Assembly (NCBI GenBank): GCA_029978905.1
Contig: JAPOIM010000011.1
Location: 1 to 64,000, forward strand
Length of the DNA: 64,000 nt
Direction: 5' to 3'
Source: Planctomycetota bacterium
GTDB lineage: Bacteria; Planctomycetota; Planctomycetia; Pirellulales; UBA1268
Positions 38,208 through 47,396 of this stretch are shown here, one piece after another (position 1 is the first letter of the stretch; every line of letters begins with the position of its first letter). The position numbers were made by a program, and so were the translations under genes. The notes below the pieces were generated by a model. The model searched no databases. It was not told where the DNA came from and saw nothing but the letters and a program-made list of their open reading frames with translations.

Positions 38208-39551
38208 CTAACTAACCCAGTCGGAAAGGACACCACGGCTGTCGGCAAAGTGGTCCCACGGCAGGCCCAGCAGCTGCGCCTGGGTGAGCCAGAGATTCGC
38301 CAGCGGCGTGCCCTCGGGCATGTTGAAGTGATGGCCGGTCGCCACGTGGGCTCCGCCTCCCGCGACGATGATCGGGAGGTCGTTGTACTGATGCGTCGAG
38401 CCATCGCCGAGGCCGGAGCCGTAGGTGAAGAGGGTGTTGTCGAGAAGCGTGGTGCCCTCGCCGTCGGGGATCGCGTCCATGCGTGCCACCAGGTAGGCGA
38501 ACTGCTCCATGTGAAACAGATCGATCTTGAGCAGGTCGTCAATCACCTTGGTCTGATCGTGCGACATCTGGTGATGGCTTCGCGGCTTCTCAAAAAGCCC
38601 CTCGTAGAGGAAGGGAGTGTCCCAACGCTCAGGGCCGACCATGAAGGTGGCCACATGCGTGAGTCCAGACTGGAGGGCCACCACCATCAGGTCGCCCATC
38701 AGCCGGATGTACTCGCCGCGAGGCAGGTACGCCTCAGCGGGCTCGTCAAGCGCGACCGTCGTGAGTTCCGCTTTCATCGCTTCGAGGCGGTCCATCTGCA
38801 CCTCCAGGGCACGGATGGCGTCGAAATATTCCGAGAGCTTGTGACGATCGGAGAGTGCGAGCTGTTTTTGAAACGTACGGGCGTCTTCGAGCACGAGGCT
38901 GGTGATGTCTCGAAAGCGGTCAGACTCAGACGTCGAGAAAAGCCGGCGGTACATCGTTCGCGGATCGCGAATCGAGGGGGCGAGGTGCCCGGTGCCATAC
39001 CAGGAGATGTTGTCGAAGTAGATCGACTCTTTGTTGTCTTGGTGGCTGTTGCAGCTGAACTCCAGGGTTGGGAAGGGCGTGGCCTGACCGATCCCATCTG
39101 CCACGAGGTGGTCGAGGGTGCGGTCGAGTGGCCAGGCTGTGCCTTCAATCGTGTAGGGCTTGGCACTGCTGAGGTAGCACGAGGCACACTGGGCGTGGAC
39201 ATCGGTGCCCTGCTGGAAGGTGCGGTCCATGCCCGTGATCAGCGTAATCTTCGCTTTGTGGGGATCGAGGGGCTGCATGGTGGGAGTGAGTGCAGTCAGC
39301 GGGCGCACGCGGTAGACGGGGTCTTGCGTGCCCAGCGAAGCCATCACATTCCCCAGGTTGCCTTCCGGGATCACGTGGTCTGCTTCCCCGGGGAAGAAAC
39401 CTCGGCGAACCACACCAATCGGCACGTAGAACTGGGCCATCCGCCGCAGACGCTTTGGCCCCGACGCGATGGCAGTGCTCTCGAGCCACGGGAGGGCGAG
39501 AGCCGATCCTCCAAGGCCGCGAAGAAAACGACGACGAGTGAGAGGCGTCAT
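38208..39551 (-). CDS. DUF1552 family protein, Tat-exported
   Basis: A 447-residue DUF1552 protein. It starts with a Tat signal (LTRRRFLRGLGGSALALPWLE). Family blocks: MAQFYVPIGVV, ITLITGMDRTF, CASCYLSSAKPY, VADGIGQATPFPTLEFSC, SSHHQMSH-like region (PRSHHQMSHDQTK) and YGSGLGDGSTHQYNDLPIIVAGG. Function is unknown, but DUF1552 genes almost always follow DUF1592/1588-type genes in planctomycetes, as here: the start overlaps the upstream stop by 4 bases (ATGA). Confidence 0.9.
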   Translation of the reverse strand: MTPLTRRRFLRGLGGSALALPWLESTAIASGPKRLRRMAQFYVPIGVVRRGFFPGEADHVIPEGNLGNVMASLGTQDPVYRVRPLTALTPTMQPLDPHKAKITLITGMDRTFQQGTDVHAQCASCYLSSAKPYTIEGTAWPLDRTLDHLVADGIGQATPFPTLEFSCNSHQDNKESIYFDNISWYGTGHLAPSIRDPRTMYRRLFSTSESDRFRDITSLVLEDARTFQKQLALSDRHKLSEYFDAIRALEVQMDRLEAMKAELTTVALDEPAEAYLPRGEYIRLMGDLMVVALQSGLTHVATFMVGPERWDTPFLYEGLFEKPRSHHQMSHDQTKVIDDLLKIDLFHMEQFAYLVARMDAIPDGEGTTLLDNTLFTYGSGLGDGSTHQYNDLPIIVAGGGAHVATGHHFNMPEGTPLANLWLTQAQLLGLPWDHFADSRGVLSDWVS

Positions 39552-41644
39552 GGGTGGTCTCCCGCATGTTGGGCAACCTGGGGTTGCGTGGCGTGAGGGC
39601 CGATGCGGAAGGGCTCGCTGAGCACCACCTCCCGCAGCAGGGTCTGCATTCGGTAGCCGTCGGCTTTGGTCCGGCGGGCGATGCGTCGAACGGCAGGTGC
39701 GTCCGACGGCGTGAGGTCGCGGGCGAGGCCATACGCCAACAGATGACCAGCCAACGCCTCGGTAAAGCGATCCTTTTCTTGAAGGATCGCCTGTTTGAAC
39801 TCGACGGGCGTGCGGAAGGCGGATGCATGAAAGAGCTCTCCTGCGGCATCCACGTCGCGGCCATTCTCATACTGGTCGCGCCAGGTTCCGATCGCATCGT
39901 AGTTCTCGAGGGCAAATCCCAGCGGATCGATCCGCTCATGGCAGCCACGGCAGTCTGACCGCTCGCGGTGCATCGCCAGCCGCTCGCGGAGCGTGCGTTG
40001 GGCATCGTCTCCCGTGAGGTGCTCCGGCAGCGGAGGGACGTCGGCCGGCGGCGGAGGTGGTGGGTTATTGAAGATCACGCTCGCCACCCACGCTCCGCGG
40101 GTGATGGGTTTGGTGCGATCTGGGCCAGAGGTCATCGTCATCACCGCAGCATTGGTGATCACGCCGCCCCCGCGACGATCGACGATTGGCACTCGATGAA
40201 ACGTCAACTCAGCTACCTCGCCGGGGCGGCCTGGCGGGCGGTGCTCTGCTGGGGTCGCGAGCTCCCCGTAGGCCTCCTCGAGGTGTCCGGAGCGATACGT
40301 GAATTCGGCATCGATCAGCTGCGTGATGGGGAGGTTCTCCACCAAAACCGTCTCAAACAGAAGCAGCGGCTCGAGCATCATGTGCATGCTGTCGCGGTAT
40401 TTTGAGAAGTAGAACTGCGGGTAGAGGTCGCGATTGGGAACCGAGGAGATGAGGCGATCCAGTTGCAGCCACTGTGCCGGGAAACTGTCGCAGAAACGCT
40501 TGAGCTTGCGGTTGGTGAGCATCCGCGTGACCTCGGCGTTCAAAATGTCGGGTAGGTGCAGATCTCCGGCAGCAGCATGGGCGAGGAGTTCGTCGTCCGG
40601 GAGGCTCCCCCAGAGAAAAAACGACAACCGGGAGGCGAGCGCGAAGCCATGGTGCTCCGCCGTTTCCACTTCGGAGAGGTCGCTTGCTGGTCGATCGTGG
40701 AGGTAGAGAAACCGAGGAGAGGCAAGCGCTGCGGCCGTCGCCGACTTCATACTGCTGGTGAAGTCATGGTCTTCTGCCAGGAGAGCGACTGCGTAGTTGG
40801 TGTAGCGATCGAGCGTGGGGGCATCGATCGGTTCGCGAAAGGCCTGGGAGAGAAAGGGAGTCAGCCGAGCCCGGATTTCGCAGGCGGGATCCTCTATTTC
40901 CTCGGGCGGCGCGAAGAGCGCATCCCACACGCCCACATTTTTGGACGTGAAGTCGGGGCTGCGGGTGATCGACTCGCCCAAAGTGACAAACGCTTCCATC
41001 AACAGGGGCGAGAGCGAGAGATGGTCGGCCTGGTTGTCAAAGCCATGTTCGGCGCGCAGGTCTTGAGGAAACGCAGCCACCCCGCCGAGTCGAGGTTCGA
41101 TCAGCTGTGACTTCCCGAGTGGTCGGTTGCCCACGTGCACCACGTCAGCCATCGTGCCGGTCTCGGGTTTGAAATAGCCTCGGTATCCCCGCATCAGCTT
41201 CTCAGGGAGGGTGAACACCGCACATTTGAGATCAAATAGATCGGTGACAGCGTTGTGGTACTGAAAGCGGGTCATCCGACGAAGGGGCGGCCCATCGCTT
41301 GCTGGGGTCGAGGCGATCGCGTCACGTTCAATCGCTCGCAGTGCTGAGAGCAACTGCGAGCGCTCTGCTGAGGTGGGCTGGGGGGCGTCGTCGGGAGGCA
41401 TCTCCCTGCGGTCGATCACACCGAGCAACTTCTGGAGGAGTTCGGGACGCGTGGACAGGCTTCCCGTCACGGTATCGGACAGGTCAACATCTGAGGCGTG
41501 GGCTTCGTCGCCAGTGTGACACTGGCTGCAGTGCGTGGTGAGCAGCCGCTGCAGAGGGATCTCCTCCTGAGCGGAAGCCTGACGGCATGCACACACCAAG
41601 AGCGCGACGAAAAACGCACGATGCCATCGGATGCGGTCAGCCAT
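39548..41644 (-). CDS. DUF1587-1595-1592-1588-1585 multidomain protein with cytochrome-type CxxCH motifs
   Basis: A 698-residue secreted protein. After a signal (RAFFVALLVCACRQASA) comes a PSCyt-type CSQCHTGDEA, then DUF1587 (RRMTRFQYHNAVTDLF), a DUF1595 region (FREPIDAPTLDRYTN), DUF1592 (LASRLSFFLWGSLPDDEL, LKRFCDSFPAQWLQLD), DUF1588 (GAWVASVIFNNPPPPPP, DCRGCHERIDPLGFALENYD) and DUF1585 at the end. Two CxxCH motifs could bind heme, but this has not been shown for the family. ATG 41644 precedes the signal; a longer frame reaches 41755. It is translationally coupled to DUF1552. Confidence 0.9.
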   Translation of the reverse strand: MADRIRWHRAFFVALLVCACRQASAQEEIPLQRLLTTHCSQCHTGDEAHASDVDLSDTVTGSLSTRPELLQKLLGVIDRREMPPDDAPQPTSAERSQLLSALRAIERDAIASTPASDGPPLRRMTRFQYHNAVTDLFDLKCAVFTLPEKLMRGYRGYFKPETGTMADVVHVGNRPLGKSQLIEPRLGGVAAFPQDLRAEHGFDNQADHLSLSPLLMEAFVTLGESITRSPDFTSKNVGVWDALFAPPEEIEDPACEIRARLTPFLSQAFREPIDAPTLDRYTNYAVALLAEDHDFTSSMKSATAAALASPRFLYLHDRPASDLSEVETAEHHGFALASRLSFFLWGSLPDDELLAHAAAGDLHLPDILNAEVTRMLTNRKLKRFCDSFPAQWLQLDRLISSVPNRDLYPQFYFSKYRDSMHMMLEPLLLFETVLVENLPITQLIDAEFTYRSGHLEEAYGELATPAEHRPPGRPGEVAELTFHRVPIVDRRGGGVITNAAVMTMTSGPDRTKPITRGAWVASVIFNNPPPPPPADVPPLPEHLTGDDAQRTLRERLAMHRERSDCRGCHERIDPLGFALENYDAIGTWRDQYENGRDVDAAGELFHASAFRTPVEFKQAILQEKDRFTEALAGHLLAYGLARDLTPSDAPAVRRIARRTKADGYRMQTLLREVVLSEPFRIGPHATQPQVAQHAGDHP

Positions 41645-41751
41645 GTTCTGCTCACGCCGGAGTGCGTGTGAGGTCGGACATTCTCCCCAAGACAAAAGAA
41701 TACGGTCCAGCCCCTGCCTCGTGCTATCCGCATGGCGGTGAAGACGCCGCG

Positions 41752-42687
41752 TCACTCGGCCTTGAGCATCGCGTCGATTTCGCTGCGCGTGGGAGCAGAT
41801 GTCTGTGCCCCCTGGCGAGTGACCGAGATGGCGGCCGCGGCATTGGCAAACGCAGCGGCGTCGTGCAGAGAGCGGCCCTCGGCAAGGGCGACGGCGAGCG
41901 TGCCGTTGAACACGTCTCCTGCGGCCACGGTATCGATGGCGGTGACCTGGTGCCCGGGGAGATGACGTGGGCCGATGGCTGTGGTGGGGGCAAACACCAA
42001 GCAGCCTCCGCGGCCCAGCGTGACGATCGCGAGGCCAACGCCAAGGTCAACAAGCCGCGCGGCCGCGCGTGCGGCGCTGTCTGCATCGATCACCGGTTGG
42101 CCGGTCAGCATCGACGCTTCGGTCTCGTTGGGAGTGATCAGGCGAACGTGAGCCAAGAGCTCGGTGTCGAGAGGCTGGGCTGGGGCTGGGTTGAGGATCA
42201 CCGGTCGCCCTGCCGAGGCGGCCACCTCGATCGCATACCGGACGGTTTCCAGCGGAATCTCAAGTTGGATGAGGACCACATCAGCCTGCCTGATGGCATC
42301 CGCGGCCGCGTCGATGTCTGCCGGGGCGAGGAGGCTGTTTGCTCCCGAAGCCACGGCGATGGCGTTCTCGCCGGCCGCATCGATCAGGATCAAGGCCACG
42401 CCCGACGCCACGCCTGCGGCCCGCGTGATGTGCGTGGTGTCGATTCCTTCGGCCTGGTAGCTGCGGAGGGCCGCATCGGCGAGGTCGTCGTCTCCGAGTT
42501 TCGCCAGAAATGTGACCTGGCCACCGGCGCGTGCGGCCGCCACGGCCTGATTGGCCCCCTTCCCTCCTCCGACCTGAGCGAACGTGCCTCCCAGCACGGT
42601 TTCACCCGGCTGTGGCAGGTGGGCGGTGCGCACAACGAGGTCGGTGTTGGCACTGCCAACGACGACGATCCGAGGTCGGTGGGGCAT
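41752..42687 (-). CDS. rbsK: ribokinase
   Basis: A 311-residue PfkB-family sugar kinase with the ribokinase pattern: IVVVGSANTDLVVRTAHLPQPGE, GGGKGANQAVAAARAG, ILNPAPAQPL, TPNETEA and the catalytic VTAIDTVAAGDVFNG (the usual GAGD motif reads AAGD here). It phosphorylates ribose to ribose-5-phosphate in the cytoplasm. ATG 42687 begins the conserved core; the upstream frame is not conserved. A nucleoside hydrolase fusion 3.7 kb away on the same strand could supply ribose, but this link is only positional. Confidence 0.9.
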   Translation of the reverse strand: MPHRPRIVVVGSANTDLVVRTAHLPQPGETVLGGTFAQVGGGKGANQAVAAARAGGQVTFLAKLGDDDLADAALRSYQAEGIDTTHITRAAGVASGVALILIDAAGENAIAVASGANSLLAPADIDAAADAIRQADVVLIQLEIPLETVRYAIEVAASAGRPVILNPAPAQPLDTELLAHVRLITPNETEASMLTGQPVIDADSAARAAARLVDLGVGLAIVTLGRGGCLVFAPTTAIGPRHLPGHQVTAIDTVAAGDVFNGTLAVALAEGRSLHDAAAFANAAAAISVTRQGAQTSAPTRSEIDAMLKAE

Positions 42688-42899
42688 CGTGGTGTGGGGC
42701 CTCCCAGGGCTCGCTGGTGGACAGCACCTGTGGTGGAAACGGGGACGATGTCTGTGGGAACACGCTACCATCTCCAGCGTGGGCCTGGTGGAAAGCGTGT
42801 TTGAAACGCCGTGGCCGCGACGGACTGCCGGCGGTTGCCGACGGGCGCCGGGACGGTAGGTTTGTCGCACCTGGCCTCGATTCCTCTGGAGCCCCGCCG

Positions 42900-43730
42900 A
42901 TGAACGCCCCTTCTTCGATTCGTCTCGTTGTTCACGGAGCCGCTGGCCGCATGGGCCGTCGCGTGGTGGCTGCCGCTGCCGCTGATGACCGGATCGATGT
43001 GGTGGCTGCAATCGACGCGGCCGGCAGCCCGTATCAGGGGGACGATGCCGGCGTGTTGGCGGGGCTTGGCCACCTCGGCGTGCCGGTGTCAACGGACTGG
43101 GACGGAGAGGTGGATGTGATCATCGACTTCTCGCTGCCTGGAGCCGTGAGCGGCATCGCGCGGCGGGCGGCAGAACGCCAGGTCCCCCTCGTGGTCGCCA
43201 CCACTGGGATGGATGCCAATGACCTCGCTGAAGTGGAGAAGGCCCGTCAGGTAGTCCCCGTGCTCGTTTCGCCGAGCATGTCGTTGGCGGTGAACGTGGC
43301 CATGGATTTGGTTGGCCGTGCAGGGAAGCTGCTGGGACGCGTGGGCGGCCGCACCGATGTGGAAATCATTGAGTGCCACCACCATCACAAGGAAGACGCT
43401 CCAAGCGGAACGGCCCTCAAGTTTGGCCAGATCGTTGGGGAAGCGATGCTCCACGACCACCCTCCGGGCACACCCCTCGTGACGCATGGTCGTGAAGGAC
43501 GCGTGGGAGCGAGGCCCGCGGGGGAGATTGGTTACCACGCCGTTCGCGCCGGAGACAATCCTGGCGAGCACACGATCCTCTTTGGCTTGGACGGTGAGAG
43601 CCTGTCTGTCAACGTGCGGGCCTCGAGCCGCGATTGCTATGCGCACGGGGCTGTGGCGGCCGCGGTGTTTCTCGTGGGGCAGAAGCCGGGCAGCTACTCG
43701 ATGCGAGACGTGCTCGGGATTGCCGACTGA
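42900..43730 (+). CDS. dapB: 4-hydroxy-tetrahydrodipicolinate reductase
   Basis: A 276-residue DapB of lysine/diaminopimelate synthesis. N-terminal NAD(P) loop LVVHGAAGRMGRRVV, IDFSLPGA, ATTGMD, SPSMSLAVNV, then the catalytic ECHHHHKEDAPSGTAL and the C-terminal ASSRDCYAHGAV (in place of the usual RxxFAxGA). Length is normal. ATG 42900 fits the conserved start. Its 3' end overlaps that of the MFS gene on the other strand by 37 bases. Confidence 0.94.
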   Translation: MNAPSSIRLVVHGAAGRMGRRVVAAAAADDRIDVVAAIDAAGSPYQGDDAGVLAGLGHLGVPVSTDWDGEVDVIIDFSLPGAVSGIARRAAERQVPLVVATTGMDANDLAEVEKARQVVPVLVSPSMSLAVNVAMDLVGRAGKLLGRVGGRTDVEIIECHHHHKEDAPSGTALKFGQIVGEAMLHDHPPGTPLVTHGREGRVGARPAGEIGYHAVRAGDNPGEHTILFGLDGESLSVNVRASSRDCYAHGAVAAAVFLVGQKPGSYSMRDVLGIAD

Positions 43731-44341
43731 GCCTCGGTCTCATCCGGTTCCTCGTCGATCGGAACGCGGGCGAGGAGCAGCCACCCCGCCACGAGCTGCA
43801 GGAAGAGCAGGAGCAGTCCGGCGCGGGGCCGGCCGCTGAGTTCGTGCACGAGCCCAAACCCCATGCTCGCAGCGAAGCCACCGAGTTTGCTTCCCACGTG
43901 AAAGAGCCCGAAGGCCACTGCTGGCAGGAGGGCCCCGGTGAAAATTGCAGCAAGATCGAAGCCCACTGCAGAGATAGCCACCAAGGTCACCGTCGTCGCT
44001 GGCCAGGTGGGCGGGGCGAGGCCGAGCCCGATGCAGGCCAGGCTGCCGGTCAAAACGCTGAAGGCCAAGGCTGCTCGATGGCGGCCGTACCGGTCGGCCC
44101 AGCCCGCCGCGATCGGCGTGAGCGTCGCCGACATCAGCATGGCAAGGCCAAGCGTCCACGCCCACACCGCGGCTGGCGAGACAGGCCATGGGTTGTGGGC
44201 CTTAAACACCGCCTTCACGTAGGCCACCATCACCGTGATCTGGATGGTGGAGTACGAACTCGCGCCCCAGTCGAGCAAGACCCACGACAAGCGACTGCGG
44301 GCAGAGGGGCCTTCGCAATAAGCTGGTACCGTCGCCCGCAT
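43694..44341 (-). CDS. internally shortened MFS transporter (UMF1-like remnant)
   Basis: A 215-residue frame covering only the two ends of a UMF1-type MFS permease. The N-terminal part has LSWVLLDWGASSYSTIQI (usually W-x-L-Y-D-W-A-N-S) and ADRYGRHRAALAF. At ~residue 140, TGALLPAV, normally found between helices 5 and 6, joins directly to AFGLFHVGSKLGGFAASMGFGLVHEL, which belongs near helices 10-11. Around 200 residues are missing in frame relative to the usual ~420-450. Transport activity is doubtful. It may be a deletion relic or, less likely, a half-size transporter that dimerises. Confidence 0.65.
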   Translation of the reverse strand: MRATVPAYCEGPSARSRLSWVLLDWGASSYSTIQITVMVAYVKAVFKAHNPWPVSPAAVWAWTLGLAMLMSATLTPIAAGWADRYGRHRAALAFSVLTGSLACIGLGLAPPTWPATTVTLVAISAVGFDLAAIFTGALLPAVAFGLFHVGSKLGGFAASMGFGLVHELSGRPRAGLLLLFLQLVAGWLLLARVPIDEEPDETEAQSAIPSTSRIE

Positions 44342-44407
44342 GAGAACCCTCGTGTGTGAGAGGACGGTTCGGAGGCGAGCGGCCAGAGTGTCGGCCCCTG
44401 GTCGTCG

Positions 44408-45520
44408 CTACACGTTAAACAGGAAGTGGCAGACGTCGCCGTCCTGCATCACATACGCTTTGCCTTCGACCCGCAGTCGACCGGCCTCGCGGATGGCCTT
44501 CTCGGTTTTGAACTCCGCGAGGTCCTTCACGGAATAGATTTCTGCTCGAATGAAGCCGCGTTCAAAGTCGGAGTGGATCACGCCAGCAGCCTGCGGCGCG
44601 GTGGCGCCTTCCGAGACTGTCCAGGCGCGGACTTCCTTCTCGCCTGCGGTGTAGAAACTCTGCAATCCCAGCAGGCGGTACGCACCCCGGGCCAGCGTGG
44701 CGAGGGCGGGTTCCTCAAGACCATAGGCTCCAAGCATCTCCCCACGCTCGGCTTCATCGAGACCTGCGAGTTCGCTCTCGATCTTCGCGCACACGGGCAC
44801 GACTTCCATCCCCTCAGTCGCGGCACGCTCCCGGACACGCGCCGCGAGCGGCCCCTCGCCGCGGAGATCGTTTTCGTCGACGTTCGCCACGTAGAGCACC
44901 CGCTTGGCGGAGATCATGCCGAGGCTCTTTGCAGCCCGTTGTTCTTCAGGGTCTGTCAGGCCGGCGATCACGCTGCGGGCGGGTTTTCCTTCCGCCAACA
45001 CAGGGGCCAGCTTTTCCAGCACACCGAGCCGTGCCTTTGCCTCCTTATCCCCTCCGCGGGCTGCCTTCTTAGCGCGATCCAAAGACTGCTCAACGGATTG
45101 CAGGTCGGCCAGGATCAGTTCCAGCTCGATCGTTTCGATGTCGCGGATCGGATCGACCGTGCCTTCGAAGTGTGTGATCTCCACATCCCCGCTGTTTTCG
45201 AAGCAGCGGACGACGTGCAGGATCGCATCGACTTCGCGGATGTGGCTGAGGAACTTGTTGCCCAGTCCCTCGCCGACGCTCGCTCCCTTGACGATTCCGG
45301 CGATGTCGACCACGCGGATTGAGGCGGGGATCGTTTTCTGCGTCGAGATGTAGCCACAGATTTCTGCGAGCCGGGGGTCAGGGACCGCCACCACACCCAC
45401 GTTGGGCTCGATCGTGGCAAACGGGTAGTTGGCTGCGAGGGCTCCCGCGTCGGTGAGCGCGTTAAACAGCGTCGATTTTCCCACGTTCGGCAGGCCAACG
45501 ATCCCAACTTCCATGCTCAA
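44408..45520 (-). CDS. ychF: ribosome-binding ATPase YchF (Obg-family)
   Basis: A 370-residue YchF/OLA1 protein. P-loop [18 protein letters not shown], switch region [43 protein letters not shown] split over the G3 zone, and the ATP-specific VANVDEND in place of NKxD. The C-terminal TGS-like domain ends [10 protein letters not shown]. It binds ribosomes and hydrolyses ATP; roles in translation and stress are reported in other bacteria. ATGs at 45520 and 45514 are both possible. Confidence 0.95.
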   Translation of the reverse strand: MSMEVGIVGLPNVGKSTLFNALTDAGALAANYPFATIEPNVGVVAVPDPRLAEICGYISTQKTIPASIRVVDIAGIVKGASVGEGLGNKFLSHIREVDAILHVVRCFENSGDVEITHFEGTVDPIRDIETIELELILADLQSVEQSLDRAKKAARGGDKEAKARLGVLEKLAPVLAEGKPARSVIAGLTDPEEQRAAKSLGMISAKRVLYVANVDENDLRGEGPLAARVRERAATEGMEVVPVCAKIESELAGLDEAERGEMLGAYGLEEPALATLARGAYRLLGLQSFYTAGEKEVRAWTVSEGATAPQAAGVIHSDFERGFIRAEIYSVKDLAEFKTEKAIREAGRLRVEGKAYVMQDGDVCHFLFNV

Positions 45521-45707
45521 CTTCCTCCGGTCGTACGCGTCTCAAACGCGGGGGCTCGGCAACGATTCTGTGTGCCGGAGGCTACCGGGGCCGCGACGTT
45601 GTGACAACTCAGCTCCCCCTCGAGCCCGCAGCTGAAGCGGTCTGCGATATACTCCCGGCCCGCCCGGCCCCTCGTTTGTGGCCGGCCTGTCTGACTGGAG
45701 GTGATGT

Positions 45708-47396
45708 GTGACTGGTGATGCAGCGTCGCAGGCTGCCCGCGCGACCCCGTTTGATGCCCTGCCCCGCACCGAGCTGCCCGCCTGGCAGGCGCTGGCGGCA
45801 CACGCACATGGCCTTCGCGGGACGACGCTGCGGGACCTCTTTCAGGCCGATGCTGATCGCGGCACGCGGCTGACCGCCGAAGCTTGCGGTCTCTACTTCG
45901 ACTATGCCAAACAGCGGCTCACCGACGAGACGAAGCAACTCCTCGTGCAACTCGCCCGCTCGAGCGGGGTGGCCGAACGAGCGGAGGCGATGTTTCGCGG
46001 CGAGCGGATCAACGTGACGGAGCGCCGGGCGGTGCTGCATGTGGCCTTGCGGGCCCCCAAGTCGCATAAAATCTTTTTCGATGGCCACGACGTGGTGCCA
46101 GATGTGCATGCCGTGCTTGAGGCTATGGCGGTCTGTGCCGAACACGTCCGCGAGGGGCGTTGGCTCGGCCACACCGGCAAGCCGATTCGGGCTGTCGTGA
46201 ACATCGGTATCGGCGGCTCCGACTTGGGGCCGGTGATGGCGTGTCAGGCGCTGCGGCATGTGAGCGAGCGCTCCCTCACGTTGCGGTTCGTCTCGAACGT
46301 TGATGGCACCGACTTCTCAGAGGCCGTCAGCGATCTCAATCCCGAGGAAACACTCTTCATCGTCTCGTCCAAAACCTTCACGACGCAGGAGACGATGGCC
46401 AACGCCGGCTCCGCGCGTGCGTGGGTGCTCAAGGTATTTGGGGACGAGGCGGCAATCGCACGTCACTTTGTCGCTGTGTCGACCAACGCCGATGCCGTGG
46501 CTGCCTTCGGGATCGACACCGCCAACATGTTTGGCTTTTGGGACTGGGTCGGTGGCCGGTATTCGATGGACTCGGCGATCGGGCTTTCGACGATGATCGC
46601 GATCGGACCGGAAGCCTTCGGTGAACTGCTCGCTGGCTTCCACGCGATGGACGAACACTTTCGCTCTGCGCCCTTTGAGGAAAACCTGCCGGTGCTGATG
46701 GGGCTGCTGGCTGTCTGGAACACCACGTTTCTCGGCAGCCGCACGATCGCCGTCTTGCCGTACGACCAGTACCTCGCCCGCTTTCCGGCATACCTCCAGC
46801 AGCTCACGATGGAGTCGTGTGGGAAGCGGGTCACGCTGGCGGGCGATGCGATCGACCCGGGGACGGCCGGTGGCTACACGACCGGTCCCATCTACTGGGG
46901 CGAGCCAGGCACCAACGGCCAGCACTCCTTCTATCAACTGATTCACCAAGGGACGGAAGTCATCCCCTGCGACTTCATTGCCTTTGCAAAGTCGCTCAAT
47001 CCGCTTGGTCGGCATCACGATCTCTTGATGGCCAACGTGTTTGCCCAGGCCGAGGCCCTTGCCTTTGGCAAGTCGGCTGAGGAGCTCGTGGCGGAAGGCT
47101 GTGCAGACTGGCTGATCCCGCACCGGACATTCCCGGGAAATCGTCCGTCGAGCACGATTCTGGCGGAGCAACTCACGCCGCGGTTGCTGGGGAGCCTCGT
47201 GGCCCTCTACGAACACGCGGTCTTCGTGCAGGGAGCGATCTGGAACATCAACTGTTTCGACCAGTGGGGCGTGGAACTGGGCAAGCAGTTGGCGGGCAGA
47301 ATCGTGCCGGAACTGGAGTCGCAGGACGCCCCAGCCTTGTCGCACGACAGCTCCACCAACGCCCTGATCCGCCGTTACCGGCTCATGCGCGGCTGA
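45708..47396 (+). CDS. pgi: glucose-6-phosphate isomerase
   Basis: A 562-residue Pgi interconverting glucose-6-phosphate and fructose-6-phosphate. Signature sequences: [75 protein letters not shown] and [12 protein letters not shown]. Length is standard for the large bacterial form. Start is GTG 45708 with a strong GGAGGTGA just upstream. It is divergent from ychF (187 bases between starts) and its end overlaps the TolC-like gene on the opposite strand by 22 bases. Confidence 0.96.
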   Translation: MTGDAASQAARATPFDALPRTELPAWQALAAHAHGLRGTTLRDLFQADADRGTRLTAEACGLYFDYAKQRLTDETKQLLVQLARSSGVAERAEAMFRGERINVTERRAVLHVALRAPKSHKIFFDGHDVVPDVHAVLEAMAVCAEHVREGRWLGHTGKPIRAVVNIGIGGSDLGPVMACQALRHVSERSLTLRFVSNVDGTDFSEAVSDLNPEETLFIVSSKTFTTQETMANAGSARAWVLKVFGDEAAIARHFVAVSTNADAVAAFGIDTANMFGFWDWVGGRYSMDSAIGLSTMIAIGPEAFGELLAGFHAMDEHFRSAPFEENLPVLMGLLAVWNTTFLGSRTIAVLPYDQYLARFPAYLQQLTMESCGKRVTLAGDAIDPGTAGGYTTGPIYWGEPGTNGQHSFYQLIHQGTEVIPCDFIAFAKSLNPLGRHHDLLMANVFAQAEALAFGKSAEELVAEGCADWLIPHRTFPGNRPSSTILAEQLTPRLLGSLVALYEHAVFVQGAIWNINCFDQWGVELGKQLAGRIVPELESQDAPALSHDSSTNALIRRYRLMRG

